Shown here one piece after another: positions 33,490 to 41,897 of a DNA stretch of 64,000 bases. The stretch is from positions 85,324 to 149,323 of the forward strand of contig NZ_BAABGM010000025.1 of assembly GCF_039541575.1 (NCBI RefSeq), given 5' to 3'. Numbering within the stretch: position 1 is the first letter of the stretch; each line of letters begins with the position of its first letter. A program made the translations under genes and the position numbers. The DNA is from Fodinibacter luteus. GTDB taxonomy: Bacteria; Actinomycetota; Actinomycetes; Actinomycetales; Dermatophilaceae. Below the pieces are notes generated by a model. It searched no databases. It worked only from the letters and a program-made list of their open reading frames with translations, and was not told where the DNA came from.

Positions 33490-33784
33490 GCTGACCGTCC
33501 TTCCGGCGAGGGTCGCGGGCACGGGCGCACACGATGCCTCGCTCCAGGCCCGTTCTACCGATCCCCCCGCCCGCGGCGCGTCACCCGGCGAGGGTGAGGG
33601 CGGGCTCGCCACCGGTCCCGGCCGCGACGCCGCCGTGGGGTGCACCCGGCAACAGGCAGTGGCGAGCTGGGAGCCCTGGCCCCCCGCTCAGCGACGGCGC
33701 ACGGGCGCCCTCCTGCCTGTCGGTGGACTCGCCACCGTCCGCTGCGGACGGCACCATCGGATGCCGGGAGCGCGCCCACCGCTC

Positions 33785-34972
33785 TCAGGCCAGGGCCTCC
33801 GCCAGCAGGGCGCCCATCGACCGGACGCCGGCGACGAGGCGCTCGTCGGGCACGCCCGAGAAGCTCATCCGGGCGTGGTGGGACTCCGGTCGGTCGGCGA
33901 AGAAGGGTGCCCCCGGCACGACGATGACCCCGGAGCGCGGGATGAGGACGTCACGCTGGAACGCCGCGACATCGAGCCGCGGCGGGAAGGTGGCCCACGT
34001 GAAGAGCCCGCCCCGGGCGCGGGTCCAGGTGATCCCCGGAGGGAAGTGCTCCTCCATCGTCGCGAGCATGAGGTCCCGCTTGTGCCGGTAGGTCGGGAGC
34101 ATGTCTTCGATGTGCGCCTCGATGTCGAAGCCCTCGAGGTAGGCCGCGACCGCCCGCATGTTGAGCGTGCCGTTCTGGGTGTCCGCGGCGAGCTTGAGGA
34201 GGGCGAGCTTCTCCCGGACCTCGGGGGTGGCCAGCGCCCAGCCGAGCCGGAGCCCGGGGGCGAGGATCTTGGAGAAGCTGCCCAGGTGCACCACCCGGCC
34301 GTGGGGGTCCAGGCTCTTGATCGTCGGGAGCCGCTCGCCCTCGTAGCGCAGCTCGCGGTAGGGCGTGTCCTCGAGGACGACGACGTCGTGCTCCTCGGCG
34401 AGCTCGACGAGCCGCTGCCGCCTCGCCAGGCTCATCGTGCGGCCCGTCGGGTTCTGGTGGTCCGGCACCGTGTAGACGAGCTTGACCCGGTCGGTGCCGC
34501 GCAGCACCTCCTCGAGGGCGTCGGTGTCCATGCCCTCGTCGTCCATGCGCACCGAGCGGTAGTCCGGCTCGCAGGGGTTGAAGGCGATGAGGGCACCGAG
34601 GAAGGTCGGGCGCTCGGTGACGATGACGTCGCCCGGGTCGACGAACAGCTTCGCCGTGAGGTCCAGTCCCTGCTGCCCGCCCTGGGTGATGAGGACGTCG
34701 TCGCCGGTGCACGGCATCCCGTCCGCGGTGAGCCGGGCCGCGACGAGCGACCGCAGCTCGGGCAGTCCCTCGGATGCCGTGTACTGCAGTGCGGACGCGT
34801 TCTCCTTCGCGAGCAGGTCGTCGTAGATCTTGTGCAGCTCGTCGATGGGGAACAGGGTCGGGTCCGGATAGCCACCAGCGAAGGAGGTGATCCGTGGATC
34901 GCCTGCGAGAGCGAGGAACTCGCGGATCGCCGAGGGCTGCACGCGCTCGGCTCGCCGGGCGAACGTCGTCAT
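33785..34972 (-). CDS. PLP-dependent aminotransferase, class I/II (LysN/2-aminoadipate type)
   Basis: This 395-residue fold-type I aminotransferase resembles 2-aminoadipate aminotransferase and related broad-range enzymes. Key stretches are ITSFAGGYPDPTLFP (start), ITQGGQQGLDLTAKLF, VPDHQNPTGRTMS, and SFSKILAPGLRLGW with the PLP lysine; FFADRPESHHARMSFSG closes the domain. GGAGG precedes the ATG at 34972. It follows the RraA-like gene by 16 bp on the same strand, so both are probably one transcript, which suggests a 2-oxo acid pathway. Substrate is unassigned. Confidence 0.88.
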   Translation of the reverse strand: MTTFARRAERVQPSAIREFLALAGDPRITSFAGGYPDPTLFPIDELHKIYDDLLAKENASALQYTASEGLPELRSLVAARLTADGMPCTGDDVLITQGGQQGLDLTAKLFVDPGDVIVTERPTFLGALIAFNPCEPDYRSVRMDDEGMDTDALEEVLRGTDRVKLVYTVPDHQNPTGRTMSLARRQRLVELAEEHDVVVLEDTPYRELRYEGERLPTIKSLDPHGRVVHLGSFSKILAPGLRLGWALATPEVREKLALLKLAADTQNGTLNMRAVAAYLEGFDIEAHIEDMLPTYRHKRDLMLATMEEHFPPGITWTRARGGLFTWATFPPRLDVAAFQRDVLIPRSGVIVVPGAPFFADRPESHHARMSFSGVPDERLVAGVRSMGALLAEALA

Positions 34973-34988
34973 GTCGAACCTCCTGTGG

Positions 34989-35645
34989 TCAGCCGAAGGA
35001 CAGGCCGCTGGGGCGTCCCTCACGCAGGGCGGCGAGGTGCTCGTCGTAGTTCATGACGTCGAAGAGCGACGCACCGTCGAGCATGCGCGCCTGGAGCCCC
35101 TTCTCCCGGTCCTCGATCGCCTCGGCTCCCCCGACGGCGGCCGCGAGCTCGTCCTCGGCACCGACGACGAGCCCGTCGTCGTCCCCGACGAGCAGGTCGC
35201 CCGGGGCGACCCGGACGCCGCCGAGCGACAGGGTGACGCCGGTCTCCGGGATCGCCCTCGCCGGGTACGCGTGGGGAGCCACCCCCGTCGACCAGACCGG
35301 CATCGCCAACGCTGCGAGGGTGGCCGTGTCGCGGGAGCGGCCGTGGATGACGAGCCCGGCGAGGCCACGTCGCTGGGCCTCGGTGCCGAACAGCTCTCCA
35401 GCGACCGCACGGTCGTCCCCGCCCGGATCCACGACGAGGACGTCCCCGGGCCCGGACTCGCGCAGGGCGTGGATGACGGACATGAGGTCCCGGTTCGCCC
35501 GGGCCGTGACGACGCGCCCGACGAGGTGGCGGCCGGACACGATCGGCCGCAGGGTGGGCGGCAGGATGCGCAGGGTGGGCGACGCGTCGACGAGGCTGGT
35601 CGTCGAGAGGCGTCCCAGGCGGTCGAGCAGCGTCGAGGTCGTCAC
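34989..35645 (-). CDS. RraA-family protein (HMG aldolase-like)
   Basis: This 218-residue protein belongs to the RraA/HMG-aldolase fold: members are 4-hydroxy-4-methyl-2-oxoglutarate aldolases or oxaloacetate decarboxylases, or inhibit RNase E. Visible motifs are GDVLVVDPGGDDRAVAGELFG, RGLAGLVIHGRSRD (metal/phosphate site) and VAPGDLLVGDDDGLVVV-type strands. Pairing with an aminotransferase supports an enzymatic role on oxo acids. The GTG at 35645 follows GAGGATGCG. It is divergent from the PPK2 gene. Confidence 0.87.
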   Translation of the reverse strand: MTTSTLLDRLGRLSTTSLVDASPTLRILPPTLRPIVSGRHLVGRVVTARANRDLMSVIHALRESGPGDVLVVDPGGDDRAVAGELFGTEAQRRGLAGLVIHGRSRDTATLAALAMPVWSTGVAPHAYPARAIPETGVTLSLGGVRVAPGDLLVGDDDGLVVGAEDELAAAVGGAEAIEDREKGLQARMLDGASLFDVMNYDEHLAALREGRPSGLSFG

Positions 35646-35878
35646 GACCGCATCCTCGCACCCGTCCGTCGAGCACGGCGACGGCTGCACAGGGCGCCGA
35701 CGTGGATGCCGGCCCCGGCGTCGCGCCGGCGGGTCGGGCCGTCCCTGGTCGCGAACCGGGTCCGGGTGCAGAATCGGCGCCATGACCACGGCCCGGCCGG
35801 CGCGACCCCTCGCACCGGCCAGCGCCACGGTGCAGTGAGCGACGGTGGCCCGTCAAGGGTCGTGACAGGAGGACCGCG

Positions 35879-36667
35879 GTGAGCGATGCAGGCGCGAGGA
35901 TGAAGCGGAAAGAGTACGAGCACGAGCTGCGCAGGCTGCACGGCGAGCTCGTGGCGATGCAGGAGTGGGTCAAGGACACGGGGGCCAAGATCTGTGTCGT
36001 CTTCGAGGGCCGCGACACGGCGGGCAAGGGCGGCACGATCAAGGCGATCACCGAGCGGGTCAGCCCACGCGTGTTCCGGGTCGTCGCCCTCCCCGCTCCC
36101 ACCGAGCGGGAGAGGTCGCAGATGTACATCCAGCGGTACTTCCCGCACCTGCCGGCTGCCGGCGAGGTGGCCATCTTCGACCGCAGCTGGTACAACCGCG
36201 CGGGCGTCGAGCGCGTCATGGGCTTCTGCACCGAGGAGGAGTCCGAGCGCTTCCTCGAATGGGTGCCCGCCGTCGAGCGCGCGATGGTCGACTCCGGGAT
36301 CGTGCTCGTCAAGTACTGGCTCGAGGTGAGCCAGGAGGAGCAGACACGGCGGCTGCAGAGCCGGATCGACGACCCGCGCAAGGTGTGGAAGCTCTCGGGG
36401 ATGGACCTGAAGTCCTACAGCCGCTGGTACGACTACTCGCGTGCGCGCGACGCCATGTTCCGGGCGTCCGACTCGTCCTGGGCGCCGTGGTTCGTGGCCG
36501 ACTCGAACGACAAGCGCCGAGCCAGGCTCAACATCATCACCCACCTCCTCGACCACGTCCCCTACCGGCCGCTCCCCCTTCAGGACGTCGAGCTGCCCAG
36601 GAGGCAGAAGCCCCACGGCTACGTCGAGCCCGACCTCGCGCTCCGTCACGTACCGACGCCCTTCTGA
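35879..36667 (+). CDS. ppk2: Polyphosphate kinase 2
   Basis: This 262-residue PPK2-family enzyme transfers phosphate between polyphosphate and nucleotides. Walker A is EGRDTAGKGGTIKAI (about 44-58), Walker B is VAIFDRSWYNRAGVERVMGF, and the lid region RSQMYIQRYFPHLP lies between. Single-domain architecture and length fit class I PPK2. The GTG start has ACAGGAGGACCGC upstream. Two-gene promoters with the RraA gene must lie in the 230-bp divergent gap. The nucleotide preference cannot be read from sequence alone. Confidence 0.95.
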   Translation: MSDAGARMKRKEYEHELRRLHGELVAMQEWVKDTGAKICVVFEGRDTAGKGGTIKAITERVSPRVFRVVALPAPTERERSQMYIQRYFPHLPAAGEVAIFDRSWYNRAGVERVMGFCTEEESERFLEWVPAVERAMVDSGIVLVKYWLEVSQEEQTRRLQSRIDDPRKVWKLSGMDLKSYSRWYDYSRARDAMFRASDSSWAPWFVADSNDKRRARLNIITHLLDHVPYRPLPLQDVELPRRQKPHGYVEPDLALRHVPTPF

Positions 36668-36692
36668 CGACCCGCGGGGATGCCGTGGGTCG

Positions 36693-37526
36693 TCACCCCA
36701 CGCGGTGCGCGAGCCGGGCGACCGCGTCGGCGACCGGCGCGCCGAACATGACGTCGTCGTTGTGGTCGGCACCACCGACCACCACCCGCTCGACCAGCGA
36801 CGGTGCCTCGTCGGCGACCCGGGCACTGAGCGCCGTCGGCACCACCGAGTCCCGGTCGCCGTAGACGACCGTGACCGGGACCTCGCTCGTGGCGAGGTGC
36901 GCGACGACGGGGAACCGGTCACGCAGCAGTGCGCGCACCGGCATCCACGGGTAGTGGTGCGACCCCACGTCCGCGAGGTCGGTGAACGGCGAGCGCAGCA
37001 CGACTCCTGCCGGCGGATGCCGGGCCTGCAGCGCCGCGACGACCCCGGTCCCCAGCGACTCACCGAAGAGGATGGTCCGGTGCGGTGGGTACCCGAGCTC
37101 CACCAGCGCGCGGGCAGCGGCGTCCGCGTCGGCCGCGAGGCCGTCCTCGCTGGGACGGCCCGGGTTGCCCCCGTACCCGCGGTAGTCCATGAGCAGGACG
37201 GCGAGTCCTCGACGACCCAGCTCCTCGGCGAACCCGGCCCGACCGGCCCGGTTGCCGCCGTTGCCCGGTGCGAGGAGGACAGCCATCCCGGTGTCGACGG
37301 GGCCGGTCGCCGGGACGAACCACGCACCCAGCTCGAGGCCGTCGGCGGTGCGGAGCGTGACGTCGCGCGCCCCGGCGACGACCTCACCGGCCGGAGGGAC
37401 CCGCGTGCGGTCGGGGAAGTACACCAGCTGACGCTGCAGCGCCCAGAGCATCGCCACCACCGTCCCTCCGAGCAGCAGCACCACGAGGAGACCACGCCCC
37501 AGCCCCGTGCGGTGCTGCCTGCTCAC
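36693..37526 (-). CDS. Membrane-anchored alpha/beta hydrolase (BEM46/YqkD-like)
   Basis: This 277-residue protein has an N-terminal membrane helix (about 12-30) followed by an alpha/beta hydrolase domain. The oxyanion strand is VLLAPGNGGNRAGR, the nucleophile elbow is GESLGTG, and the late acid and His lie in YGDRDSVVP and GGADHNDD. The extracytoplasmic domain resembles BEM46-type serine hydrolases of unknown substrate. The GTG start overlaps the stop of a possible 35-codon ORF (GTGA), suggesting translational coupling. It converges with ppk2. Confidence 0.87.
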   Translation of the reverse strand: MSRQHRTGLGRGLLVVLLLGGTVVAMLWALQRQLVYFPDRTRVPPAGEVVAGARDVTLRTADGLELGAWFVPATGPVDTGMAVLLAPGNGGNRAGRAGFAEELGRRGLAVLLMDYRGYGGNPGRPSEDGLAADADAAARALVELGYPPHRTILFGESLGTGVVAALQARHPPAGVVLRSPFTDLADVGSHHYPWMPVRALLRDRFPVVAHLATSEVPVTVVYGDRDSVVPTALSARVADEAPSLVERVVVGGADHNDDVMFGAPVADAVARLAHRVG

Positions 37527-37630
37527 TCCTCGTCATCCTGCGCCTCGAGCACGCGCGTGAGCCTCGCGAGGTCCTTGGCCGACACCTCGACCATGGGCCG
37601 GTCGAGGACGGCCTCGATGTCGACGCTCAC
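37523..37630 (-). CDS. Possible 35-residue ORF upstream of the hydrolase
   Basis: A GTG at 37630 opens a frame of 35 codons (VSVDIEAVLDRPMVEVSAKD...) ending in a TGA that overlaps the GTG of the alpha/beta hydrolase by 4 bp. GAGGATGGGACC lies just upstream. The peptide is acidic and helical, with no known family. Overlap geometry and a ribosome-binding site argue for translation; lack of homology recognisable by eye keeps confidence low. It could be a small partner protein or a leader peptide. Confidence 0.4.
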   Translation of the reverse strand: MSVDIEAVLDRPMVEVSAKDLARLTRVLEAQDDEE

Positions 37631-37804
37631 GGTCCCATCCTCGCCTGCGACGGCGCCGACGGGAATCCCCGACGACTCGCCACCGGCGCGGTGCCGGCCA
37701 CGAGTCCGAGGTCGACGTCGAGCGGGGTCGAGATCGCTGCCGGTGAGGACGAGGCCCTCGTGCTGGCGGTCGTCGTCGCCGCTGACGCCGTGATGAATGC
37801 CGGG

Positions 37805-38758
37805 TCAGTCGTCCATGGCCTCGATTCCGAGGTCGGCCAGCTCGACCAGGCGCTCACGCAGGTGCCGGACCAGCTCCGGCGCAGGAGGCTGCCACCCCGT
37901 GACCTCCTCGATGACGCGCACGGGTGCGGTCGTCCGGTAGGAGCGGGTCGGGTTGCCGGGGAAGCGCTTGTCGGTGACGTTCGGGTCGTCCTCGATGGTG
38001 CCCGTCGGCTCGACCCGGTAGACCCGAGGGGGGCCGTCGCCACGAGCGAGCTCGGCGGCCAGAGGCGCGCCCTCGGCGCTGGCCGTGAGGTAGACGTGCC
38101 CGGCCCGGCGCCCCGAGCCGTAGTTCGAGCTCCAGCCGGGCGTGAGCAGGTCGCCCGCCCGCAGCTCGGCCCTCGTGCCGTGGAAGAACGGTCCAGGGTC
38201 GTCGACGACGCGCGGCGTGGGCGGGGGGTCCCGAAGCAGGCTGTCCAGCCGGTGCACGAGGACCGCCACGCGGGCGCGCCCGGCCGGCGCGCGCGGGTAG
38301 CGGGTCAGCACGTCGACGACGACGGGTCGGGCTCGCCGCGCGGCGGCCGTGAGGACGTACTCCGCCACCACGGGGTCATCGCCGCGCGCGAGCTCAGCCG
38401 CCCGGGCGGCATGCGCGGCCGGGCCAAGGATGTGGCGCACCTGGGTGGCCTTCGCCAGCGGGTGGAGGTACGCGGCCGCAGCGGCATCCCCGGCCGCGCG
38501 GGCTGCGTGGCTCGCGGCCTCGGTCGGTGCGTCCCGGGCGGCGCGGTGTGCCTCGACGGAGGCGGTCCGTTGCAGGCGGGAACGGGGCGCGCCCTCGGCG
38601 AAGGCCCGCCCGGCGGCCAGCGCCGCCGCCGGACGGGGGTCCTGGGGGCAGGCCGTGCGGAAGATGACGAGCGCAGGCTCGGCGCAGGCGACGGCGTACC
38701 CGGCGACTGCCTGCAGCTCGTCCATCGACAGCTCGACCTCACCCGGGCGCTGCTCCAT
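37805..38758 (-). CDS. Imm5-like domain fused to rifampin ADP-ribosyltransferase (Arr)
   Basis: This 317-residue protein has two domains. Residues 10-175 form an Ala/Arg-rich helical domain (LSMDELQAVAGYAVACAEPAL, AAYLHPLAKATQVRHILGPAAHAARAAEL) like the 'putative immunity protein' family (Imm_5). Residues 190-290 match Arr, which inactivates rifampin by NAD-dependent ADP-ribosylation: FFHGT with H193, HVYLTA with Y223, and EPTGTIEDDPNVTDKRFPGNPTRSYRT with the acidic residue. Stand-alone Arr is about 140 residues, so the fusion is notable. CACACT lies 7 nt before the ATG. Whether it acts on rifampin or another molecule is not known. Confidence 0.85.
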   Translation of the reverse strand: MEQRPGEVELSMDELQAVAGYAVACAEPALVIFRTACPQDPRPAAALAAGRAFAEGAPRSRLQRTASVEAHRAARDAPTEAASHAARAAGDAAAAAYLHPLAKATQVRHILGPAAHAARAAELARGDDPVVAEYVLTAAARRARPVVVDVLTRYPRAPAGRARVAVLVHRLDSLLRDPPPTPRVVDDPGPFFHGTRAELRAGDLLTPGWSSNYGSGRRAGHVYLTASAEGAPLAAELARGDGPPRVYRVEPTGTIEDDPNVTDKRFPGNPTRSYRTTAPVRVIEEVTGWQPPAPELVRHLRERLVELADLGIEAMDD

Positions 38759-38963
38759 CTCCGGGAGTGTGGCACGACTCGCGTCCGGTGCCCACCGGAC
38801 CGGGGCGCGTCAGCGGTGACGTCCGCGCTGAGCTCGACGAGCTCGTGTCCACCGGCGGGCCGAGCTGCGTCTCCTGGCACACACTCGTGGGGCGGCCCGG
38901 TCGTCGAGCGGGAGGATGGAACCAGCAGCCGCCCGGGTCGACGGTTGCGTGGAGGTGTTCGAC

Positions 38964-39650
38964 ATGACCGTGACACCGACCCGGCCCGCCATGGTGGGCC
39001 GTGATCGCCACCACTTCGCTGCGGACGCGTTCCTGTACGCAGCCTGCATCTTCCTCGTCGCGATCGGGGTGCAGGAGCTGCTTGCGTACCTGGTCTCGGG
39101 CGGAGAACCGGGAACCCTCGTGACGCCACCGGTCTGGCTCGAGCTCGTCGGCGCGTTGGCGATGCCGGTCGCGGCCATCGGCGGCCCACTGCTCGCCTGG
39201 CGCGCCTCCGGTCGGACGTTCGGGTGGCGCGTCCTGGTCGCTGCCGTCGTCGGAGCCGTGGTCGGCAGCGCGCTCATCGGGATGGCCATCATCGCGCTCG
39301 TCTCCGTCCTGCGCCGGCTGCCGGGCCTGTTCCCGGAGGACGAGGGACCGTGGGAGCTCGTCGTCATCGCGGCCCTGGCGGTCGTGGCGTTCCTGGCCGA
39401 GCCCGTCGTCGCGGCGGTGCGGGACCTGACGGGGACGAGGCGGCATCCCGGGCGGGACTGGTTGCGGCTGGGCATCGTCGCGATCGGCCTGGCGGCAGTG
39501 GTGGCCAGTGTCGTCGCCGGTGGCGAGTCCGCCGAGCTCGGGCTCTTCCTCGCCCTCCCGGCCACGGCTGCTGCGTGTGCCGCCGCGGCCATGGACCTGT
39601 GGCAGTCGCGAAGAGCTCAGGGGTCGGGGCCGACCGCCGGTGTGAGGTAG
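38964..39650 (+). CDS. Multi-pass membrane protein, unknown
   Basis: This 228-residue protein has about six hydrophobic helices (FLYAACIFLVAIGVQELLAYL; VLVAAVVGAVVGSALIGMAIIAL; LVVIAALAVVAFLA; LGIVAIGLAAVVASVVAGG; LGLFLALPATAAACAAAAM) and no recognised family. The ATG at 38964 follows GTGGAGGTGTTC; a start 16 codons upstream is less likely. Its 3' end overlaps that of the convergent membrane-protein gene by 34 bp. Function is unknown. Confidence 0.7.
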   Translation: MTVTPTRPAMVGRDRHHFAADAFLYAACIFLVAIGVQELLAYLVSGGEPGTLVTPPVWLELVGALAMPVAAIGGPLLAWRASGRTFGWRVLVAAVVGAVVGSALIGMAIIALVSVLRRLPGLFPEDEGPWELVVIAALAVVAFLAEPVVAAVRDLTGTRRHPGRDWLRLGIVAIGLAAVVASVVAGGESAELGLFLALPATAAACAAAAMDLWQSRRAQGSGPTAGVR

Positions 39651-40429
39651 GCCCGCGCGGCGAGGAGGCTCGCCACGACCACGACGGAGACGATGACCGT
39701 CGCGGGTGCGGTGCCGACGGCGCCGTCGACCGTCATCAGCACCATCGCCGCGACGATGCTGCTTCCCATGAGCACCGAGAACACCAGCCATGGCGCCATC
39801 CAGAACAGGCCGTGGTCACGGCCCTGCAGCGCGGCGACACCGCAGATGACGAAGCCCGGGAGGACCATCGAGAGGTCGATGACGTGGATCGGGTTCACCC
39901 ACAGCCCGGCGTCCGTGAGGCTGGCCGGCACCGTCCCGGTGAGCAGCGCCGGCACCAGCTCGCTGAGCCACAGGGCGGCGAACATCACCCCGGTGGCGAT
40001 GAGCACCCAGGCCGCGACGGTCCGTGCGCGTGCCCGGGGGGTCGGCCGACCCCCCGCGCGCACCTCGCCGGCATGGAAGATCAGCCCCCAGGCGCTGGGC
40101 CCCAGCACCACGACGTACCCGAGGAACAGCTGGTTCAGGTGCACAGCCACCGCGTACACCACGAACGCGTAGACCAGGTACAGCAACGTGCCGAGCCAGA
40201 CGAGCCCCGCACGCTGCGACCCCTGGTGGTACCGGAGCGCCGACACCAGGAGGACGACGACCGCAAGGAGGTTGCCCAGGTCCTGGCCCTGGGCCTGGGT
40301 GGCCCAGTTCCGCGTCTCCTGCGCGTACACGTCGGGGTCAGCCAGGCCGGCGACACTGACGCCCGCGACGAGGAGCGAGAGGACACCCGACCACACCAGC
40401 ATCCTGCGGCGCCGCGTCGTGCTCACCAC
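39617..40429 (-). CDS. Multi-pass membrane protein, unknown
   Basis: This 270-residue protein has about eight hydrophobic helices, beginning MVSTTRRRRMLVWSGVLSLLV and including YLVYAFVVYAVAVHLNQLFLGYVVVLG and DLSMVLPGFVICGVAAL. The pattern resembles uncharacterised actinobacterial membrane proteins, but no named family is claimed. The GTG at 40429 overlaps the stop of the upstream 74-codon ORF by 7 bp, suggesting coupling. The 3' end overlaps the convergent gene by 34 bp. Confidence 0.72.
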   Translation of the reverse strand: MVSTTRRRRMLVWSGVLSLLVAGVSVAGLADPDVYAQETRNWATQAQGQDLGNLLAVVVLLVSALRYHQGSQRAGLVWLGTLLYLVYAFVVYAVAVHLNQLFLGYVVVLGPSAWGLIFHAGEVRAGGRPTPRARARTVAAWVLIATGVMFAALWLSELVPALLTGTVPASLTDAGLWVNPIHVIDLSMVLPGFVICGVAALQGRDHGLFWMAPWLVFSVLMGSSIVAAMVLMTVDGAVGTAPATVIVSVVVVASLLAARAYLTPAVGPDP

Positions 40430-40647
40430 TCCACGGTAACGACCGGCGGACGCGCGTGTGCGGGTGCGTCGGCCGCGATCAGGTCAGCTGGCGCGCCGCG
40501 GTCGAGGGGCCACGGTGAGGTAGTCGGCGACCATTCGCGGGGTGAGCGCTCGAGCATCACGGTGTTGTCGATCCAGAGCTCGATCACGTCGAACCCGCCG
40601 CGCGGGAGCACGAGCGCACGCCATCCCTCGCGCTCGGCGACGGCCAT
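40423..40647 (-). CDS. Small 74-residue protein, unknown
   Basis: An ATG at 40647 opens a 74-codon frame (MAVAEREGWRALVLPRGGFD...) ending 7 bp inside the start of the downstream membrane-protein gene. Upstream, another reading frame ends in TGATG at the same ATG, so three frames are chained. The content is normal (EGWRALVLPRGG, VIELWIDNTVMLE) rather than Arg-rich shadow. No family is recognised. It may be the residue of a larger gene. Confidence 0.5.
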   Translation of the reverse strand: MAVAEREGWRALVLPRGGFDVIELWIDNTVMLERSPREWSPTTSPWPLDRGAPADLIAADAPAHARPPVVTVEW

Positions 40648-40649
40648 CA

Positions 40650-40840
40650 CTCGTTCACCTCGAGCTCGACGAGATGGCGGCGTGGGTCGCGGTGTGTCCG
40701 GTGGCCGCCTCGTTGTGCCGGAAAGCCGCCTGCTCCGGCCCGGTGGGCGCGTACATCTCGGTGCCCACCGGGTAGAACTCCAGCGCCGTGCCGTGCCGTG
40801 CGGGCGCGACTCGATGTGGGTGTGGACTCGGTCGACCTCC
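40650..40840 (-). pseudogene. Degraded gene fragment
   Basis: Protein-like segments appear in different minus-strand frames: REVDRVHTHIESRPHGT, then a shift to ALEFYPVGTEMYAPTGPEQ continuing AAFRHNEAATGHT, and a second shift to DPRRHLVELEVNE before a stop at about 40649. A CGGCA repeat (GGCACGGCACGG) lies at the first shift. The family is not recognised. It abuts the truncated SRPBCC copy on the other strand. Confidence 0.4.
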
Positions 40841-40858
40841 CGGTGCTCCAATGGGGCG

Positions 40859-41002
40859 ATGCGGCTCGACTTCGAGACGAGGGCGTCGCCGGCACAGGTC
40901 CGTCGAGCGCTGACGGACGTCAGCGAGCGTCGGCGGCACACCTGGCACCGCTCCCTGGATCCGACCACCTCCGAGGTGTGGGACTCGCGGCCTCGCCCCT
41001 GA
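40859..41002 (+). pseudogene. Truncated SRPBCC-family gene copy
   Basis: This 47-codon frame (MRLDFETRASPAQVRRALTD, SERRRHTWHRSLDP) matches the first about 45 residues of the intact gene at 55311-55757, with most residues identical. It then runs into unrelated codons and stops. The match includes the upstream sequence CGGTGCTCCAATGG in both copies, so the promoter-proximal DNA was duplicated too. The rest of the domain is missing, so it is a remnant. Confidence 0.75.
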
Positions 41003-41037
41003 GCGGGGGGCGTCAGCCGGGTGAGACGGGAGCGATC

Positions 41038-41811
41038 ATGGACGTCAGCAGCGGCGCGGACCGTCTCGAGCGGGCGCGAAGCACGCTCGAGGGGCTTCCG
41101 CTGTTCTCCCGGGACGCGACCGGGTTGACGGATGAGGAGGCCTGGGCGATCGCTGCCGAGGTCGACCGTCGCCTGCTGAGCCGCGGACGGCAGCGCACGG
41201 GGTACAAGCTGGGCTGGACGTCGGCGGCGATGCGTGAGGCGTTGGGAATCGACACGCCCAACTTCGGGTCGTTGTGGGACGACATGGCGACCACCGGCAC
41301 GCTGGCCCTGTCCACGCTGCGGCACCCGAAGGCGGAGCCCGAGTTCGCGTTCCGCGCCGACCAGGCCCTCTCCGGTGCCGGGATCGGTGCAGCCGACGTG
41401 ATGCGTTCGGGCCGATGGGCCGTGGCGCTCGAGGTGGTCGACCCCCGATGGGAGTCGTACGACTTCACCTGGCTGGACAACACCGCTGACGGCTCGTCCG
41501 CGGCCGCCTACGCGCTCGGGCCGTTCGTCGAGGTCGACGTCGCACCGGAGGACCTGTCCCTGACGATGACCTGGGGCGGCGAGCGCCGCTCCGGCGGCGG
41601 GCGGCGCTCCGGTGACGGCCGCGCCGCCATGGGCTCGCCCGCCGAGGCCGTTGCCTACCTGCTCGCCGAGCTGACCCACCGTGGCACCCGCCTCGAGGCA
41701 GGGATGATCGTGCTCACCGGCGGAATCACCGCACCGGTCGACCTGCGACCCGGGCTCGAGGTGGACGTCAGCTCGCCGCAGCTCGGCTCCTGCACCCTGG
41801 TCTGCACCTAG
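41038..41811 (+). CDS. 2-keto-4-pentenoate hydratase-like protein
   Basis: This 257-residue enzyme belongs to the FAH/hydratase superfamily (MhpD type), which hydrates 2-hydroxypenta-2,4-dienoate or decarboxylates related acids in aromatic meta-cleavage pathways. Visible are GYKLGWTSAAMREALGI, PEFAFRADQAL (metal site) and VALEVVDPRWESY with acidic ligands. A low-complexity insertion GGERRSGGGRRSGDGR near residue 180 comes from an 18-nt imperfect tandem duplication. GAGACGGGAGCGATC precedes the ATG. No meta-cleavage cluster is next to it. Confidence 0.86.
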   Translation: MDVSSGADRLERARSTLEGLPLFSRDATGLTDEEAWAIAAEVDRRLLSRGRQRTGYKLGWTSAAMREALGIDTPNFGSLWDDMATTGTLALSTLRHPKAEPEFAFRADQALSGAGIGAADVMRSGRWAVALEVVDPRWESYDFTWLDNTADGSSAAAYALGPFVEVDVAPEDLSLTMTWGGERRSGGGRRSGDGRAAMGSPAEAVAYLLAELTHRGTRLEAGMIVLTGGITAPVDLRPGLEVDVSSPQLGSCTLVCT

Positions 41812-41897
41812 GGTCTTCGCACGGTCGGACTTGGCGGGTCGTAGAGTGAGTCCGCGCCCGGTGTGCCGGGCGCAGGTCAGGCCACCTTCGTCCCCGC

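Noticed and set aside
36693..37630. Toxin-antitoxin pair (small ORF plus hydrolase)
   Set aside because: The hydrolase is a normal membrane-anchored alpha/beta fold with no toxin feature; the small ORF has no DNA-binding motif.
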